Shown here: one piece after another, positions 44,291 through 56,160 of the stretch | Position numbering within the stretch: the first letter of the stretch is position 1 | Layout: every line of letters begins with the position of its first letter | From: Paulownia fortunei | Lineage: Eukaryota > Streptophyta > Magnoliopsida > Lamiales > Paulowniaceae | Direction: 5' to 3' | NCBI GenBank assembly: GCA_019321725.1 | Contig: CM033110.1 | Location: 16,175,278 to 16,239,277 of the forward strand | DNA length: 64,000 nt | The notes under the pieces: generated by a model | The model's database searches: none | What the model was told of the DNA's origin: nothing | Seen by the model: only the letters and a program-made list of their open reading frames with translations | Position numbers and translations under genes: made by a program

Positions 44291-47200
44291 CGAATAAAAG
44301 GATAAATATTGTATATACTTTTATGCTCGAAACCAACTTTCTAATTTGAAATTCCATCTATGCTATTTAATTTAACCCTTTTTTTATTTTACGTTTTATG
44401 TTATGGTTTGTATTATTCTTGTTGCAAGCTAAAAGCAAAATGGGTGTAAATGTAAAATCTTTTAGATATGAGAAGAAAAAAATAAATTAAAAACGCATCT
44501 AAAATTACAATTTTTGGAATTAAATGTATTCTTCTTTCATGTAGAAGTGACAAAAAATGACAATATTTTATATGTTCGTGTGTAACAAGAGTATCGAGAG
44601 GCCCTAAAAAGAATTAGAGTTGATTAAAAATATACTCTCTGGATTTTAGCAAAAATGCTAAAAATAAAATCAGATAAGAAAATAGCCTAAAACGTCTTCA
44701 TGTTTCGAAAAAGTCCTGTGAAATACCTCCCATCCGTCAAAGTTAACGGAAATTGTGCAGCATGCGCGGGCTACGCGAAGATGGCTGTAATTTGGTGGAT
44801 TTTGACTGGATTGACTATGTTAATTGTCCAATATGCCTTTCCTTATATATACATATATATGTACATGTATCTATAATTTTATATTAAAATATTAATTTAT
44901 AAAAATTAATATATATTTATATAAAATATATTAATTAAAAATAAAAATTTATAGATAAAAAAATACAGAAAAATAACAAAAAAAATACTTAAAATTCACA
45001 AGCAAATTATAGCAAATAAAATTATGATAAATAAAATTGTGTTGTATAATTTGTTTTAAAAAAAAAACAACCCTGCATAATATCCCTGTTTTTTTGGTTA
45101 TGTTATATAATAAATTATTTTTTAACTATAAAATTTTTTCATCCAGGATTGAAGTATTTATATTGTTTATATAAATATTTTCATAAATTTGGACCTTATA
45201 GTTTTAGTAGACTTATATTAAGTTTTATAAATTAATTTGTCTATTATCTTGTGTAGCTCGTGGACTTAGTTTATTATGTCTTATTTTTATTCTATCCTAT
45301 AATGTGGAAGTACCTCTTGAGCTTAGATTGTTGTAGTTTCCGGGATCAATTCCATTGAATAATAATAAAATATGTACAAGGTATATTACTAACCTTCTAA
45401 TCTGTTGGTATACATATTATGTAGGCCCAGGATAACTACATAAATACATATTAAGAGATCTAATTATCTTCATGATCTTTAAGCTATTATTGAAACCAAG
45501 TGGGAGATTGCCAGAATTAATAATTTCAAAATATTAATTTCTTTTCAGTTATGGAAATAAAAGGTTATATATTGCTTTATTACATAAGATAAAGTACGTT
45601 GAGTAAAAACTAAATAAATTACATGAGATAATACACAATAATAAAAAATAAATGAAGAGGTTACATAAATAGAATTAAATAAGGAAGTGATTGAGAGTAA
45701 GAAACTATGGCAGTAGTATTCCTATTCCTACTTGTCAGGTGAAGAAATGGTTTCAATTTATGAATACCTCTATTGTCACACAAGCAGAAAAAAAAAAGTT
45801 GATAATTCGAAATCAATCATTAAAAAAATAACAAATCAAATGCAAAAATATTATTTTATTTGATAAAATCTGAAATACAATTCGAACTCAACTTAATTAT
45901 TAAAAAATAATAAAATATATAAAAAAAACAAACTATTCGAATTGGAGCTCAAAGACAATTTTTATACCTCCAAATTTCAAACAAATTTAAATAATAATGT
46001 GTTACTCGATTCAATTCATTTCCACCATATACTCACAAGTGAAGCAACGATAAAAATGCAAGTCAATCACTTATAAACAATTCAATTTTTTGTTCTTTGA
46101 AAATTATTCTTATTATTAAGAAAGCTGGTTATGATAAGAAATCTGGATAAGCAATTTATTTGGTCCAAACTACTTTTGTCTCTGGATACTCATCATATCA
46201 AGTAAATGATTAGGAACAATCAAAACTTTTGAATCGAACTTCTTTGATTCAACATCACCATATTCTTTTAATGGAGATAGTCTAATCCCCCGCCACACAC
46301 ACGCGCACACACACGTATGTCGCTTCTTTAGCAGTGAAAGTAGCTCGCTTCAAGTTCAAGCTGATGTGGATTTTCCGTTAATGAGTATGTGTGTTTATGA
46401 GTTATCTATTATATCTAATAAATTTTCCATTTTGAAATATGGACCTTACATTTTAGGGATATTTTTTCCAGATTGGCTAAGTGCCTTCTGCGTGCGTTGC
46501 ATGTATATGGTGGTTTATTTTTATTTATTATGGTTCCATACAAATGTATAGCTGATAATCATACCTCGAGTAAAAATTTAAAAAATAAAATGTAATTTAT
46601 AAAACCATTTATATATCACAAGAACAAGAATGACAGTGGCAACACGTCAACTGAAAAAATTAAAGTTGCTATTATTGATAAAAAAAAATTGTATCGTCAT
46701 TATAAAATTTTCACAAGTTCAATATAATGCACAAAATAAAATATATAGATTGTGTTATATGTGTTTTCTCATTCGAATCTATTTGTTTAAACTCAAGATT
46801 GAGTCGTAGTATTGTTGTAGTTTAAGTTACACATTTTGGAGAGTTCCATTGTACTTCGAGTGTGTGTATAAAATCTTATACATGCACTCGCGATGCTAGT
46901 CTGATTTCACATTTATACATATACTCGCTTCTAGTCCGATTATTCAGTGCACATAAAATTATATTTATATTGTGAATGATTTATTATTATACATATATCA
47001 CTAATAAATACACTACTTTCTGGTGAGTTTGTGAAAAGTTTGACTGTAGCAGAAACAAGTTTATCATTCAGTACTTTAATAATAATTTTGATGTTACCAG
47101 TGGATATTTTATGACTCGTATTTTTTTTTTTCTTGTAGTGATACATGAATCTTAACATAATACAACATTTAAATTAAATGACAGATACAAACTTACAAAT

Positions 47201-47937
47201 AAAGCATAAACAAGTATAGAAAAAAACAACCCCCCACCCCCAAAATGCCTGTCTGTTAGTACAATTTAATTATCTTAAAAAACCCATCCCTTGTAATTTA
47301 TTGATCATTCTTGTTTACATTTTCCAATAGGGATACATCATATCTACAAGTTCAGAGAATTGTTTAAGGAAACATTGAATAGAATGTTGTATTGTGACAA
47401 GAGAACAGAGAACAAGAGATTTAGATATATCTATGGTCGGTAAGAAGTCGGTATATTGCATAATGGGGCGTGGTGAAGTCATGAAAAACTTGGAATTAAG
47501 GAAAAAAATTAAATAAATTTAATTGTTAATAAATTAAATAAATCAAAGTTGGCACATGTATGCATGTGAACCCTATCACAAGAGTAAGTTTGACTAAGCC
47601 TTCCACACCTCACAAGCCGTCTACCTATTATACGGCTTCTGTTTCCACTTTCATTTTTTTTTTTTTTATGTCAAAAATTGTGTTTTTTTTATATAATTAT
47701 AATAACATAATAATCGTACTAATTTATACATTCTACGTAATTTCTAAATTTTAGGACTTTGGTACTATGAATTAGTTGATTTGATTATTTTGCTGAAGGT
47801 AATAATAATTAATTAGTTAGTATTTTTTTAAAGTCAATTGAGAAGTATTTAATAGGATAACAAATAAGAAAATTTGAAATTATAGTAACACTATTTTTAA
47901 AAAAAATACTAATATGATAAATTAGTTTAAAGATTAA
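44291..47937. other. AT-rich intergenic stretch
   Basis: No gene, tRNA or element ends recognised. It includes a CA/CG microsatellite at 46294-46314 and a GC-richer patch at 44735-44790. Short ORFs here have low-complexity Phe/Leu/Ile composition from T-rich DNA. Confidence 0.6.
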
Positions 47938-48426
47938 GGGCCTGTTTGGTTTCATTTTTATTTTCAGTATTATCAAGTATATTTTTATTTTTGCATTGAT
48001 TTTTGTGTAAAAATAAAAATATATTTGGATAGAGTATAAAAATATTAACTTTACTGGATTGAAAATAGTATTTTACTGAAAGAGTTATAAGTTAACGGGT
48101 CTCATTATATTCTTTACGTTTCATCAGTCAAATATAATATTATGTTGATAAATTATTATATAATTTCCTGTGGGTCTCATTATAGAAAGATAAACTACTA
48201 TGTGATTTATTTTTTAAGTATTTTAAAATTAATAAAATATTATATTAAATATTAATAATTTGAGTCTGCTTTATTAAGTAGGTGTGTAGGTTTGATACTT
48301 ATGATTATAGGTATGAAAATAAAACAAGTGGTATTTTTATTAAAAATTGGTAAAATAAATATATTTTCGGTTGTTTAAAATATTATAAAAGACAAAAATG
48401 AGATTTGAAATCAAACCAAATGACTC
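47938..48426. mobile_element. Possible hAT-type MITE
   Basis: A 489-base segment starting GGGCCTGTTTGGTTTCATTT and ending with the imperfect inverted counterpart AAATCAAACCAAATGACTC. The CTGTTTGGTTT-type terminus is common in plant hAT-like miniature elements. The interior is AT-rich and non-coding. No convincing 8-base target duplication (flanks AAGATTAA and AATAAATA). Confidence 0.5.
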
Positions 48427-49914
48427 AATAAATAATTTGAATTTATACTATAACGAAAGTGAATTAATAATTTTGTGAGAGAGGGAGTATTTTTTTGGGT
48501 TTCTGTACTTTAGTTTCTTTTTTAAAAAGCAGAAATTAGCACAAAATGTGGAGAAATCAACGCTTCAAAATATAACCTTTCATCCCTCAATATTGTTATG
48601 CATTATTTGGACTTAAATACATATAGCGACGTATCTGTACTCTATAATATAATAGGTTATACATCTTTGTCTTTCTCATCTTATTTTAATTTTTTTATTT
48701 TTTCTCTAAAACAATTTCCAACTTATGTCTTGGTAGGGGTCCAATGCTATTTGATGTTCGATTCTCTCACAATAATTGTAACACAATATTCACATATTTT
48801 CTAAAAGTTTTTCAATTATATTAACAAATCGACACAGTAAATTATCATAATCTAATTACGACACCAAAAGCTTCAATGACCGTTTAATGTTTTTAATAGG
48901 AATTAATCAGCTATATCATTAAATATATTAAAATATAAAAAATTAATTAAATAAAATTGATATTTCTACCTCAAAATACATATCAAATTATTAAAAATAC
49001 AATAAAGCAAACTATATCCATATTTTTTTGTGGGATTTGAGCTCACGAGCTCTTAATTTTCCAATTTTATGACGTTAATATTACCACTTCATCAAAAATT
49101 TAGATTCTTTGTTCCAATTTTTATTTTATTATATAATACACTTCAAGAATATAATTAAAATATATGTGATTTACAGTTAAATAATTATTTAGTGAAATAT
49201 TTTATATACTCGATCTATATCTCTAACATTAAACAGAAAATAAAATATATAAATATAAACTGCTTGATGAAGGCTTAATCGACAACCTTTTTTTAATTAT
49301 TGTCTGACTTTTTCTAGTAGTCCTAATTTTGCGGAAGACCATGAGTTTATGACCGACTAAATTAGTCTGGACAAGGACAAGAATAATAGTCAATCTCTCT
49401 ACTTGTGAAGGGGACCATCTATAGTCATCTCACAATACTCCAAACAACTAATGAACAAACAGATTTTCTTAGTAGGGGCCTTGTATTTTTAATTTATTGG
49501 CTTAATTAAACTTGATTAATTACTCCAGCATTTCCAGGCAAAAAATTTGGCAAGTTATGGCGTGGGGTAGCTGTGGCCTTTACATTCCAGGCTTGAACGG
49601 TACGCCTTTTTAGTTACATGTCTCCTTAAATTCTTTTATGACATATATAATCTCATAGAATTAACGTGTTATCCATACCTTATGACATATATAATATCAT
49701 AGAATTAGCGCTTAATTCATATTTTGGTGTATTATTTATTAAATATAATATTTCAATAACCAAAAGATAACATTTAGGACAGTAACAACTTCAGAACCCA
49801 CTAGAAATTTTTTGTTTAGATTTGATTTAAATTGAATTTAATTAATTAAATAACAAATGTGATTATATTTTTTAGTAATAGTTATTTTTCTTAAAATTTG
49901 ATAGCATATTTAAC
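48427..49914. other. AT-rich intergenic stretch
   Basis: No gene seen. On the minus strand at about 49025-49095, GATGAAGTGGTAAT and GAGCTCAAATCCCAC vaguely resemble the A and B boxes of a tRNA-derived SINE, too weak to annotate separately. Confidence 0.5.
49636..49723. repeat. 44-bp tandem duplication
   Basis: TTATGACATATATAATMTCATAGAATTARCG occurs at 49636 and again at 49680. Two copies, few differences. Confidence 0.85.
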
Positions 49915-50221
49915 TGATGGGCTATGAGCCCAAACCAACCTAAGTCTAAAAGATTCATGAACTCAAGCCTATGAAAACTTTCTAATTTATATTATAAATA
50001 CCGCAAATTCTCATAATTCAATGATACGTAATTTTATTTAGTTTTTATAGTTTTCAGATTATTCATTTTGCTCTGGTTCTAACTTAAGTATCGGAAAGTT
50101 TTTGTCGGGATAACCCCAACGCCCTAACGACTTATGTGTGTCACAAACAAGAACCCACCTAAGAGTTGAAAGATCGCGAGAAGCTGACATTTTAGAATTT
50201 GGATCCATACCAGTTACCACA
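49915..50221 (+). mobile_element. 5' LTR of the gag-only element
   Basis: 307 bases, TGATGGGCTATGAG...TTACCACA. It includes a TATAAATACC box near 49993-50002 and the shared phrase CCCTAACGACTTRTGTRTGTC. Relative to the 3' LTR, about 60 bases are missing after position 49965. Confidence 0.88.
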
Positions 50222-50227
50222 TCATAT

Positions 50228-50245
50228 TGGCGTCGTCTGTGAGAA
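50228..50245 (+). other. Primer-binding site
   Basis: TGGCGTCGTCTGTGAGAA, six bases after the LTR. Two differences from the site at 16044-16061, so both elements use the same primer tRNA type. Confidence 0.75.
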
Positions 50246-50261
50246 GTCTACCAAAACATTG

Positions 50262-51960
50262 AGGATGCATACTAGAACTAGACTTAGGGAGCCCTGCTCT
50301 CAAGACCCCCTCCACCCGGTGAAAGAAGATGTGACAACAATGGAGTGGACCAACCGTGGGAAGCACATCTTCAATGTGATCCACCACCGCATCCAAAGGA
50401 TCCAGCTCAACTAGTCGTGCTACAAATAACCCAAGAGGCGTTGAGGACAATGATCAAGGAGGCATCAACCCAAGCTGCAACTCAAACAATAGCTCAATTT
50501 GCTGCTAACTAGCATAGAGAGCAAGAACCCCTTCAATCATCTAGCAGAAGCCAAAACTTCGCTCTGGCTCCTGATAAGACTGAGCAGATGAGTGAATCGA
50601 CGAGACACATAGGGGTTGATACCCATGAGGACGTGTGTAGCAGGGTATCCCTTCCAGAGGACAACTTGTACTCATCTTGTAGAAGTCAAGACTTCGCTGG
50701 CTTCCAACATGACTGAGCTGAGGCGTGAAATGATGAGGTGCAGAGGGGTTGATATACATAAGGACATGAGTAGCAGGGTGTCCATCCCAAAACACAACTC
50801 GAAGTGACAAAAGGAGACTAAGACAATACCCACTGTGCCATCGAACTTCATGACCGGGTCATGAGTGCATGTGGAGCATTACCTCTCGCTTTCTATTGCA
50901 CCATCTAAGCGTAGCCCATTCTCCCCTGCTATCTTAGCTAAGTCCCTACCAGTAGGGATCAAGGTTGCCAAGATTACTGAGTATGATAGACCTAACGACC
51001 CTCAGCAACACATTGATAAGTTTTATGCTAAGGTGGACTTGTGTAACTTAAGCAACGCCACTTTTTGTAAGATCTTTCGCACCATGCTTTAAAAATGTGC
51101 ATTGTCTTGGTTCAACCAATTGTCCGCTAGTAATATAACCTGCCTTGAGCAGCTAACGTAGGGATTCTTGCACTAATTTTCTAAGTACCCCAAGACGATT
51201 GCACACCTATTCAAGATCACCCAAAGGGATGGAGAGCCTTTGAGAGACTATGTTAGACACTTTGTCGAAGTAGTGCACGAGATTCCCCATGTCAATCATA
51301 AGTAACTTGCTGGCATCATATAACAGAACCTTTGCCATGGAAGGTTCAAGGAATCCATTGCGGGGAGACCCCCCAACACACTGGAGGAGCTCCTTGCCAG
51401 AGCGGAGAAATATATCAATATAGAATAGACCACACTCCAAGGAGTAGGAGTAAAGTGCACACACAGGAGCAATAAACAGGCTGAAGAGCAAAGACATACC
51501 CTACTAGGATACCTATGATACACTCAACTGAATGCCCCAATGACAGAAGTCTTAGTGATTACAGAACCACAAGGGATCATTCAACCCCTGAGGAAGTTGA
51601 AGGACAATCCCAAGAGGATGAAGTCTAACAAATACTGCCGCTACCATCGTGATTGAAGGCATACCACTAAGGAATGCTTCATTTGAAAAAAGAGATCGAG
51701 AAGCTCATATAATAAGGATACCTGAAGGAGTTTGTAAGTCAAAGTTTCAGGCCCCTCAAGAGGACTATCATCAGCATGACACTTCTCAGATGGAGGATGA
51801 GTTACTCAGCTACCCTAGTAGGAGTCATTAAAATGACAATCTCCCAGTTGCTGGAATCATAAATGTCATCTCGGGAGGACTATCTAGTGGAGGTCCGCGC
51901 GATGCTAAGGGAGCGCTTGTCAAGGCAGTGGAATGGGAAGACGAATGACATAAGTGATAA
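50262..51960 (+). pseudogene. Tat-type gag of the non-autonomous element
   Basis: It begins near ATG 50262 (MHTRTRLREP). After a diverged N-terminal region with a duplicated segment (about 50600-50650 and 50710-50780 share GAGGTGCAGAGGGGTTGATA-like words), the core reads PFSPAILAKSLPVGIKVAKI, TEYDRPNDPQQHIDKFYAKV, FCKIFRTML, ALSWFNQLSASNITCLEQL, KITQRDGEPLRDYVRHFVEV, HGRFKESIAGRPPNTLEELL and ARAEKYINIE. The zinc-binding motif C-R-Y-H...R-H-T-T-K-E-C lies at 51636-51677 with a TGA (51654-51656) inside. Particle-forming protein; several stops and shifts. Order and spacing match Tat gag; no protease follows. Confidence 0.85.
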
Positions 51961-52204
51961 CACGCCACAAAGGTGCTACTAAGGTGGTGTAGAAGCCAAG
52001 TAGTTTATTGAGATCGTTTACTTGAGTTTTTGCTTAAACATATTTCTTTTCCCCCAAGTAAAACATTAATTATATTTAAAATAGTATCATTAACTTTATC
52101 AATGTAAACTTTTATTTGAATTATTAGTAAATTTGTTATTCAAAATTAATTTACTACAATCTACTTGAATTTGTTATTTATATACTTTAGGGATCACGAA
52201 CACC
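51961..52204 (+). other. Spacer after gag
   Basis: AT-rich; where protease would start in an autonomous relative, none is seen. Confidence 0.5.
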
Positions 52205-52535
52205 AATCTATAAGAAGTTATTTATAAGACTCATGGTGGCGCACCGACGTTTTTGCCTATAAGAAGCCTAAAGGACTCATGGTAAAGTATTACAATGCTC
52301 ATCTGTAAGAAGTCTAAAATGACTCGAGATGAGGCATTAAAATGCTTATCTATAAGAAGTCTAGAGCAACTCATAGAAACTATCAACATACTTGCCTGTA
52401 AGAAGTCATAAAAGGCTCATGGAAACTCATCAAAAGCATTAGCCTGTAAGAAACTACCTGGATCAGCTCATGGTGATCACTTGATACATCCACCTATAAA
52501 AAGTTGTCTAACACAACTCATGGTGAGTTAATGAT
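52205..52535 (+). repeat. Seven-copy ~47-bp tandem array
   Basis: CCTRTAAGAAGT starts recur at 52207, 52256, 52303, 52350, 52395, 52443 and 52492 (period 45-49), each followed within about 20 bases by GGACTCATGG-like words. Diverged, non-coding. Confidence 0.88.
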
Positions 52536-53462
52536 CCCCAATAAGAAAAGAAATACAAAGTTAATTAATAACTCATCGTATGAGAATACAAATACAAATA
52601 CAAATGTAAATGCTAAGTATTATCTAGAAGAATTCAAACCTTAAGGTAGGATCGCTCTGGGGGCCTCCATCCCCGACATGCACACCTTGAGAATTTTCTA
52701 TGCTACACACAAGGATAAATGAGAAAAGTCGAGGCAAAGCATCCTCACCCAATACTTAGTCCGCCAACGACAAAGTTTACTCATCACGCCTTAAGTAGGT
52801 GACGTGCCCCTTTCGCCGGGAGCATGTAATGACCAGACTCCCTAAACTTGCAGGAACGATAGTGAAGTCAAGTTTCTTGGTTGCAAACAAAAATAAAAAC
52901 AAAGGCACTTAACACAAGATAAAGATGTTAGATACAAGCAAGCAAAGAGAAATAAAGATGAAAAAAAAATCTAAGTAAATAAACCATGCAACCAGCAAAT
53001 GAAAAGGGCTAAAAAGGGCTAAGTGAGGCCATCAACGCACAAACATGTGTCGTGCAACTTGATGTCCATGATGTGATTGAAAGTGGGGGGCTTACCTAAT
53101 ATGCTTGCCGACTCACAAGACCTCAAAAAGGAAAACGTACCCTCGATCTTGGACTCACCAGAGTCCAACAAAGACAATGATCTTGAGGAGCTAACCTCTT
53201 CATTTAACTCACTGACTCGCTCCCACAATTGGATAAAAAATAATGGTCTCGGTGTTTTGGAACAAAAAATCCATCTAAGTTATCGAACTCAACATAGTGA
53301 CTTGAACCAACGCCCCAACTTGATGACACAATAATACTTAATGACACAATGACACCAGGCATAACGTCCCTGGACACGACAATATTAATGTTGCCTTGTC
53401 TCGAATAGCTTGAGCCAAATGCTCGAGCTGCATTTTCCAATGGTGGACAGATTGAGCTGGTT
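52536..53462 (+). other. Internal non-coding region of the gag-only element
   Basis: No pol homology. On the minus strand, 53228-53096 is open, Ser/Glu-rich and ends at TTAG|GTAAGC, a possible exon end. This hints at an eroded antisense extra ORF but is not proof. Confidence 0.35.
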
Positions 53463-53612
53463 GCTCGAGCTGCGAGAAGCAACACTAGATAGATCGAGCT
53501 GCAGAAAGCAATGCCAGGCAGCTTGAGCTACAAAAAAGTAACATCAGGTGGCTCGAGCTACAGAAAAAGGCCCCGCACTCGTGCTCGAGCTGTCAGCTTG
53601 AGCATATATGCA
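53463..53612 (+). repeat. Five-copy ~30-bp GCTCGAGCT array
   Basis: GCTCGAGCTGC/GCTTGAGCTAC starts at 53463, 53492, 53521, 53551 and 53583 (period 29-32), each with an AGAAAGCAAYRCCAGG-like tail. Scattered related GCTCGAG words extend from 53409 to 53770. Confidence 0.8.
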
Positions 53613-54325
53613 AAATGGTGGCAACAGAACCAACGAGCAAATATTTGGATGGCAGGTTGAACCACTTGCTTGACCGACAATAATGGTATCCACCTTGACA
53701 CCGCCTTGAGAAAAGAACAAAACCCAAGTCGAGCAGGCTGCTTGACCTAGCCAGCTCGAGTCGTCGGCTCGATCTGCAATTGGGACATACCCATCACCAG
53801 CAGAGGTGATGATAGTAATGGGCAATAGTGGTAACCCTCTTCTATCAATCACTTATTCCCTATGAACCTTAAATGGTGAATGAATATATGATTTTCAAAG
53901 TTTTGGTGCATCATGAAGTTGTTTGATGAAATGCCTCAAAGAAAAGCTTAACCAACAAAAAAAAACATCAGAGGAATAAGAAGATTTTTCAACAAGTCTG
54001 ATATCAAAATCGAATACCTTTCGGTGGCTCTACACTCGAACCCCTGCAGGGGATCACACCCCTTTATCCCCCCAACTCGCAGGTCAGCTCGCTGACCAGG
54101 CAACGAGATCCTGAACAACTCAACGAATGGGACATTTATTGACAAAAATATACTTTAACTTGTGAGTTTATTTATGTAGATGAGATACTCCCCACCGACT
54201 ACAATCGATTCCCTATATAAAAGTCAATGTAACTCCAAACTACTCACTCCAAGAGGTGACCTGCTCCAAGACTCTCTACTTTCTCCAACACCCTACGTGA
54301 GGCTTGCCCGAGAGTGTGGGATTTA
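53613..54325 (+). other. 3' internal region of the gag-only element
   Basis: No domain recognised. It ends GCCCGAGAGTGTGGGATTTA before the 3' LTR; the purine-rich GAGAGTGTGGGA part is the likely plus-strand primer. Confidence 0.5.
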
Positions 54326-54698
54326 TGATGGGCTGTGAGCGCGAAACAGCCTAAGTCTAAGAGATTCATTAACTTTACAAGTCAACAAAATAAGTTGGGT
54401 CATAATGCTTACGTTAAATCCACTGAGGCCCAAACCTATGAAAACCCTCTAATCTACACTATAAATACCGTCAATTCTCATAATTCAAGGTATGTAATTT
54501 TATTTAGTTCTCTACAGCTTTCAGTTCTCTACTTTTAGATAATTCATCTTGTTTAGGTTTTGACTTGAGCGTTTGAGGGTTTTCGTCGGGACAACCCCAA
54601 TGCCCTAACGACTTGTGTATGTCAAAGGAAGAAACTCACCTAAAAGTTGAAAAATCGCAAAAAGGTGACGTACGAGGATTTGGATCCATACTACTACA
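54326..54698 (+). mobile_element. 3' LTR of the gag-only element
   Basis: 373 bases, TGATGGGCTGTGAG...CTACTACA, with a TATAAATACC box near 54460-54470. It retains a ~60-base internal segment missing from the 5' LTR. Confidence 0.88.
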
Positions 54699-54703
54699 TT
54701 AAT

Positions 54704-55699
54704 AATCTATTTATCCTGTAATCGAGTCGAGTTCGGATGCAAAACTGAGTGCCACGTTAAGAATAGAACTGGAGCAAATTCTTTCACTATTTGATTTTTT
54801 TGTTTTTTCACTATTTGATTTCTATACAAGTAAATTGAAGTCAATTATAGTATAAGATAGATCAAACAGGTCTGTGATGATGGTCTCATTTCTTCCAAGT
54901 ACGAGTTACAACATGTATAATACCATGTTATTTTTATCCTCAGTTAGGTTCTAATGTTTGAATTCTCGACTTCCAAATCACTATAGAACAATCAATACTT
55001 TTCAAAAAATGTGCATAAGGAGGGTTGACCCCATATTATGCAAGAAGCGTTTATATATGACCTAGTGTAAAAATATGAAATGGTATGAATAATTCCATGT
55101 CAGCACATAGTGTTCTTACTATTCATTTAGCATAATTCGAACCATTTGTTACTTTCACACCTGGCCTATATAAAAAATTTCCCATTTGCACATATTTGCA
55201 TCAAAGGATAAATATAATATACCATGTTAATTTAGTGTATAACACCCGTGTGATAAGTATTCAGTTTCCATCATCTAATCCATTTCAAATCATCTATTTT
55301 AATTTTGTATTGCATCCTATATTCCATAAAATGTATACATGTTAAGTGTATATAATTAATTTTAAATGTATAATTAAAAAAATATTTTATATATACAACA
55401 TATATGTGTTATATTTAATATAAAATATAATATAAAATTACACTAAAAAATCAGAACGCACCATTATCTTAAATTCAACTTGTTCTCTTTTACTTGAATT
55501 TGTGCTAAGAATCACGGAAGGCCAACTCCACACCCAAACAACAATAATTATGTCAAGATTCTAAAGAGATTAATAAGAAATAAAAAATAAAAAATACTTG
55601 GATGTCTCTGCAAATATGGCTCGGCTTCAAACAACAAACCAAGCCAAGCCAAGCCAAGCCAACACTTTATTCTAACCAAAAACAAGTAAACACCCCCAT
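54704..55699. other. Intergenic DNA upstream of the small host gene
   Basis: AT-rich, no gene. A (CCAAG)n microsatellite lies at 55639-55662. Confidence 0.55.
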
Positions 55700-55718
55700 T
55701 ATTTAAATACCATGCATG
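55700..55718 (+). promoter_or_regulatory. TATA box and RY element of the small host gene
   Basis: TATTTAAATA (55700-55709) is directly followed by CATGCATG (55711-55718), an RY motif bound by B3-domain factors. The ATG is 113 bases after the TATA start, giving a plausible short 5' UTR rich in A and C. Confidence 0.6.
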
Positions 55719-55812
55719 TGCTTCCTCATAGAGTCATAGATTCTCTTGCTACACAAACAACCTCATACTTAAAACACAACACAAAACATAAACATAAACA
55801 AAAACAACCAAC

Positions 55813-56160
55813 ATGATCAAGAACCCATTCTGCACGCCGAGGCTCAGACCCGCCACCCCGGCCAGAAAGACCAGCCGCCTCTCCCCCATGTCGCTGCTCG
55901 ACCGCCTCCGGGAGGCCATCTTCCGCCTCATCATGCTCTCCGCCCTCTCCAAAGGCTCCAACGACGCCCGACGATCATCGGCGCAGCCGTCTGATCATTA
56001 CTACTACCCCAACGATCCCCACCACAGCGAAGCCGTGGCCGACTGCATAGAGTTCATCAAGAAGTCCGCCACCACCACGGACGAAACCCGCGACTCCGCC
56101 TCCGGTGGCTACGCGGATGCCGCGGCGGCGCAGGCTGTCATTCCTTTGCCCGTTATGTAG
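55813..56160 (+). CDS. Small plant-specific protein with HHSEAVADCIEFIKKS motif
   Basis: 115 residues, intronless, GC-rich against an AT-rich background, with an A-rich leader before the ATG. A basic, Pro-containing N-terminus (residues 1-25, many Arg/Lys/Ser) is followed by a likely amphipathic helix (27-47, MSLLDRLREAIFRLIMLSAL). A Ser-rich linker leads to the conserved motif YYPNDPHHSEAVADCIEFIKKS (65-85); the C-terminus is Ala-rich and ends PLPVM. This arrangement is found in a family of small, uncharacterised plant proteins, some labelled josephin-like without having a josephin protease domain; none of its catalytic features is visible here. Role unknown. The upstream TATA and RY motifs and clean coding bias support a functional gene. 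Confidence 0.88.
   Translation: MIKNPFCTPRLRPATPARKTSRLSPMSLLDRLREAIFRLIMLSALSKGSNDARRSSAQPSDHYYYPNDPHHSEAVADCIEFIKKSATTTDETRDSASGGYADAAAAQAVIPLPVM

Larger units (their letters stand above)
49915..54698 (+). mobile_element. Non-autonomous gag-only LTR retrotransposon (Tat-related)
   Basis: A 4,784-base element with LTRs at 49915-50221 and 54326-54698, near-matching target copies TTAAC (49910-49914) and TTAAT (54699-54703), a primer site of the same type as the Tat element, a gag region and two tandem arrays. No protease, RT, RNase H or integrase motif was found. It presumably depended on proteins of an autonomous Tat relative. Confidence 0.88.

Noticed and set aside
49025..49095. tRNA-derived SINE head
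   Set aside because: A-box and B-box resemblance is weak and no 3' tail or target duplication is visible.
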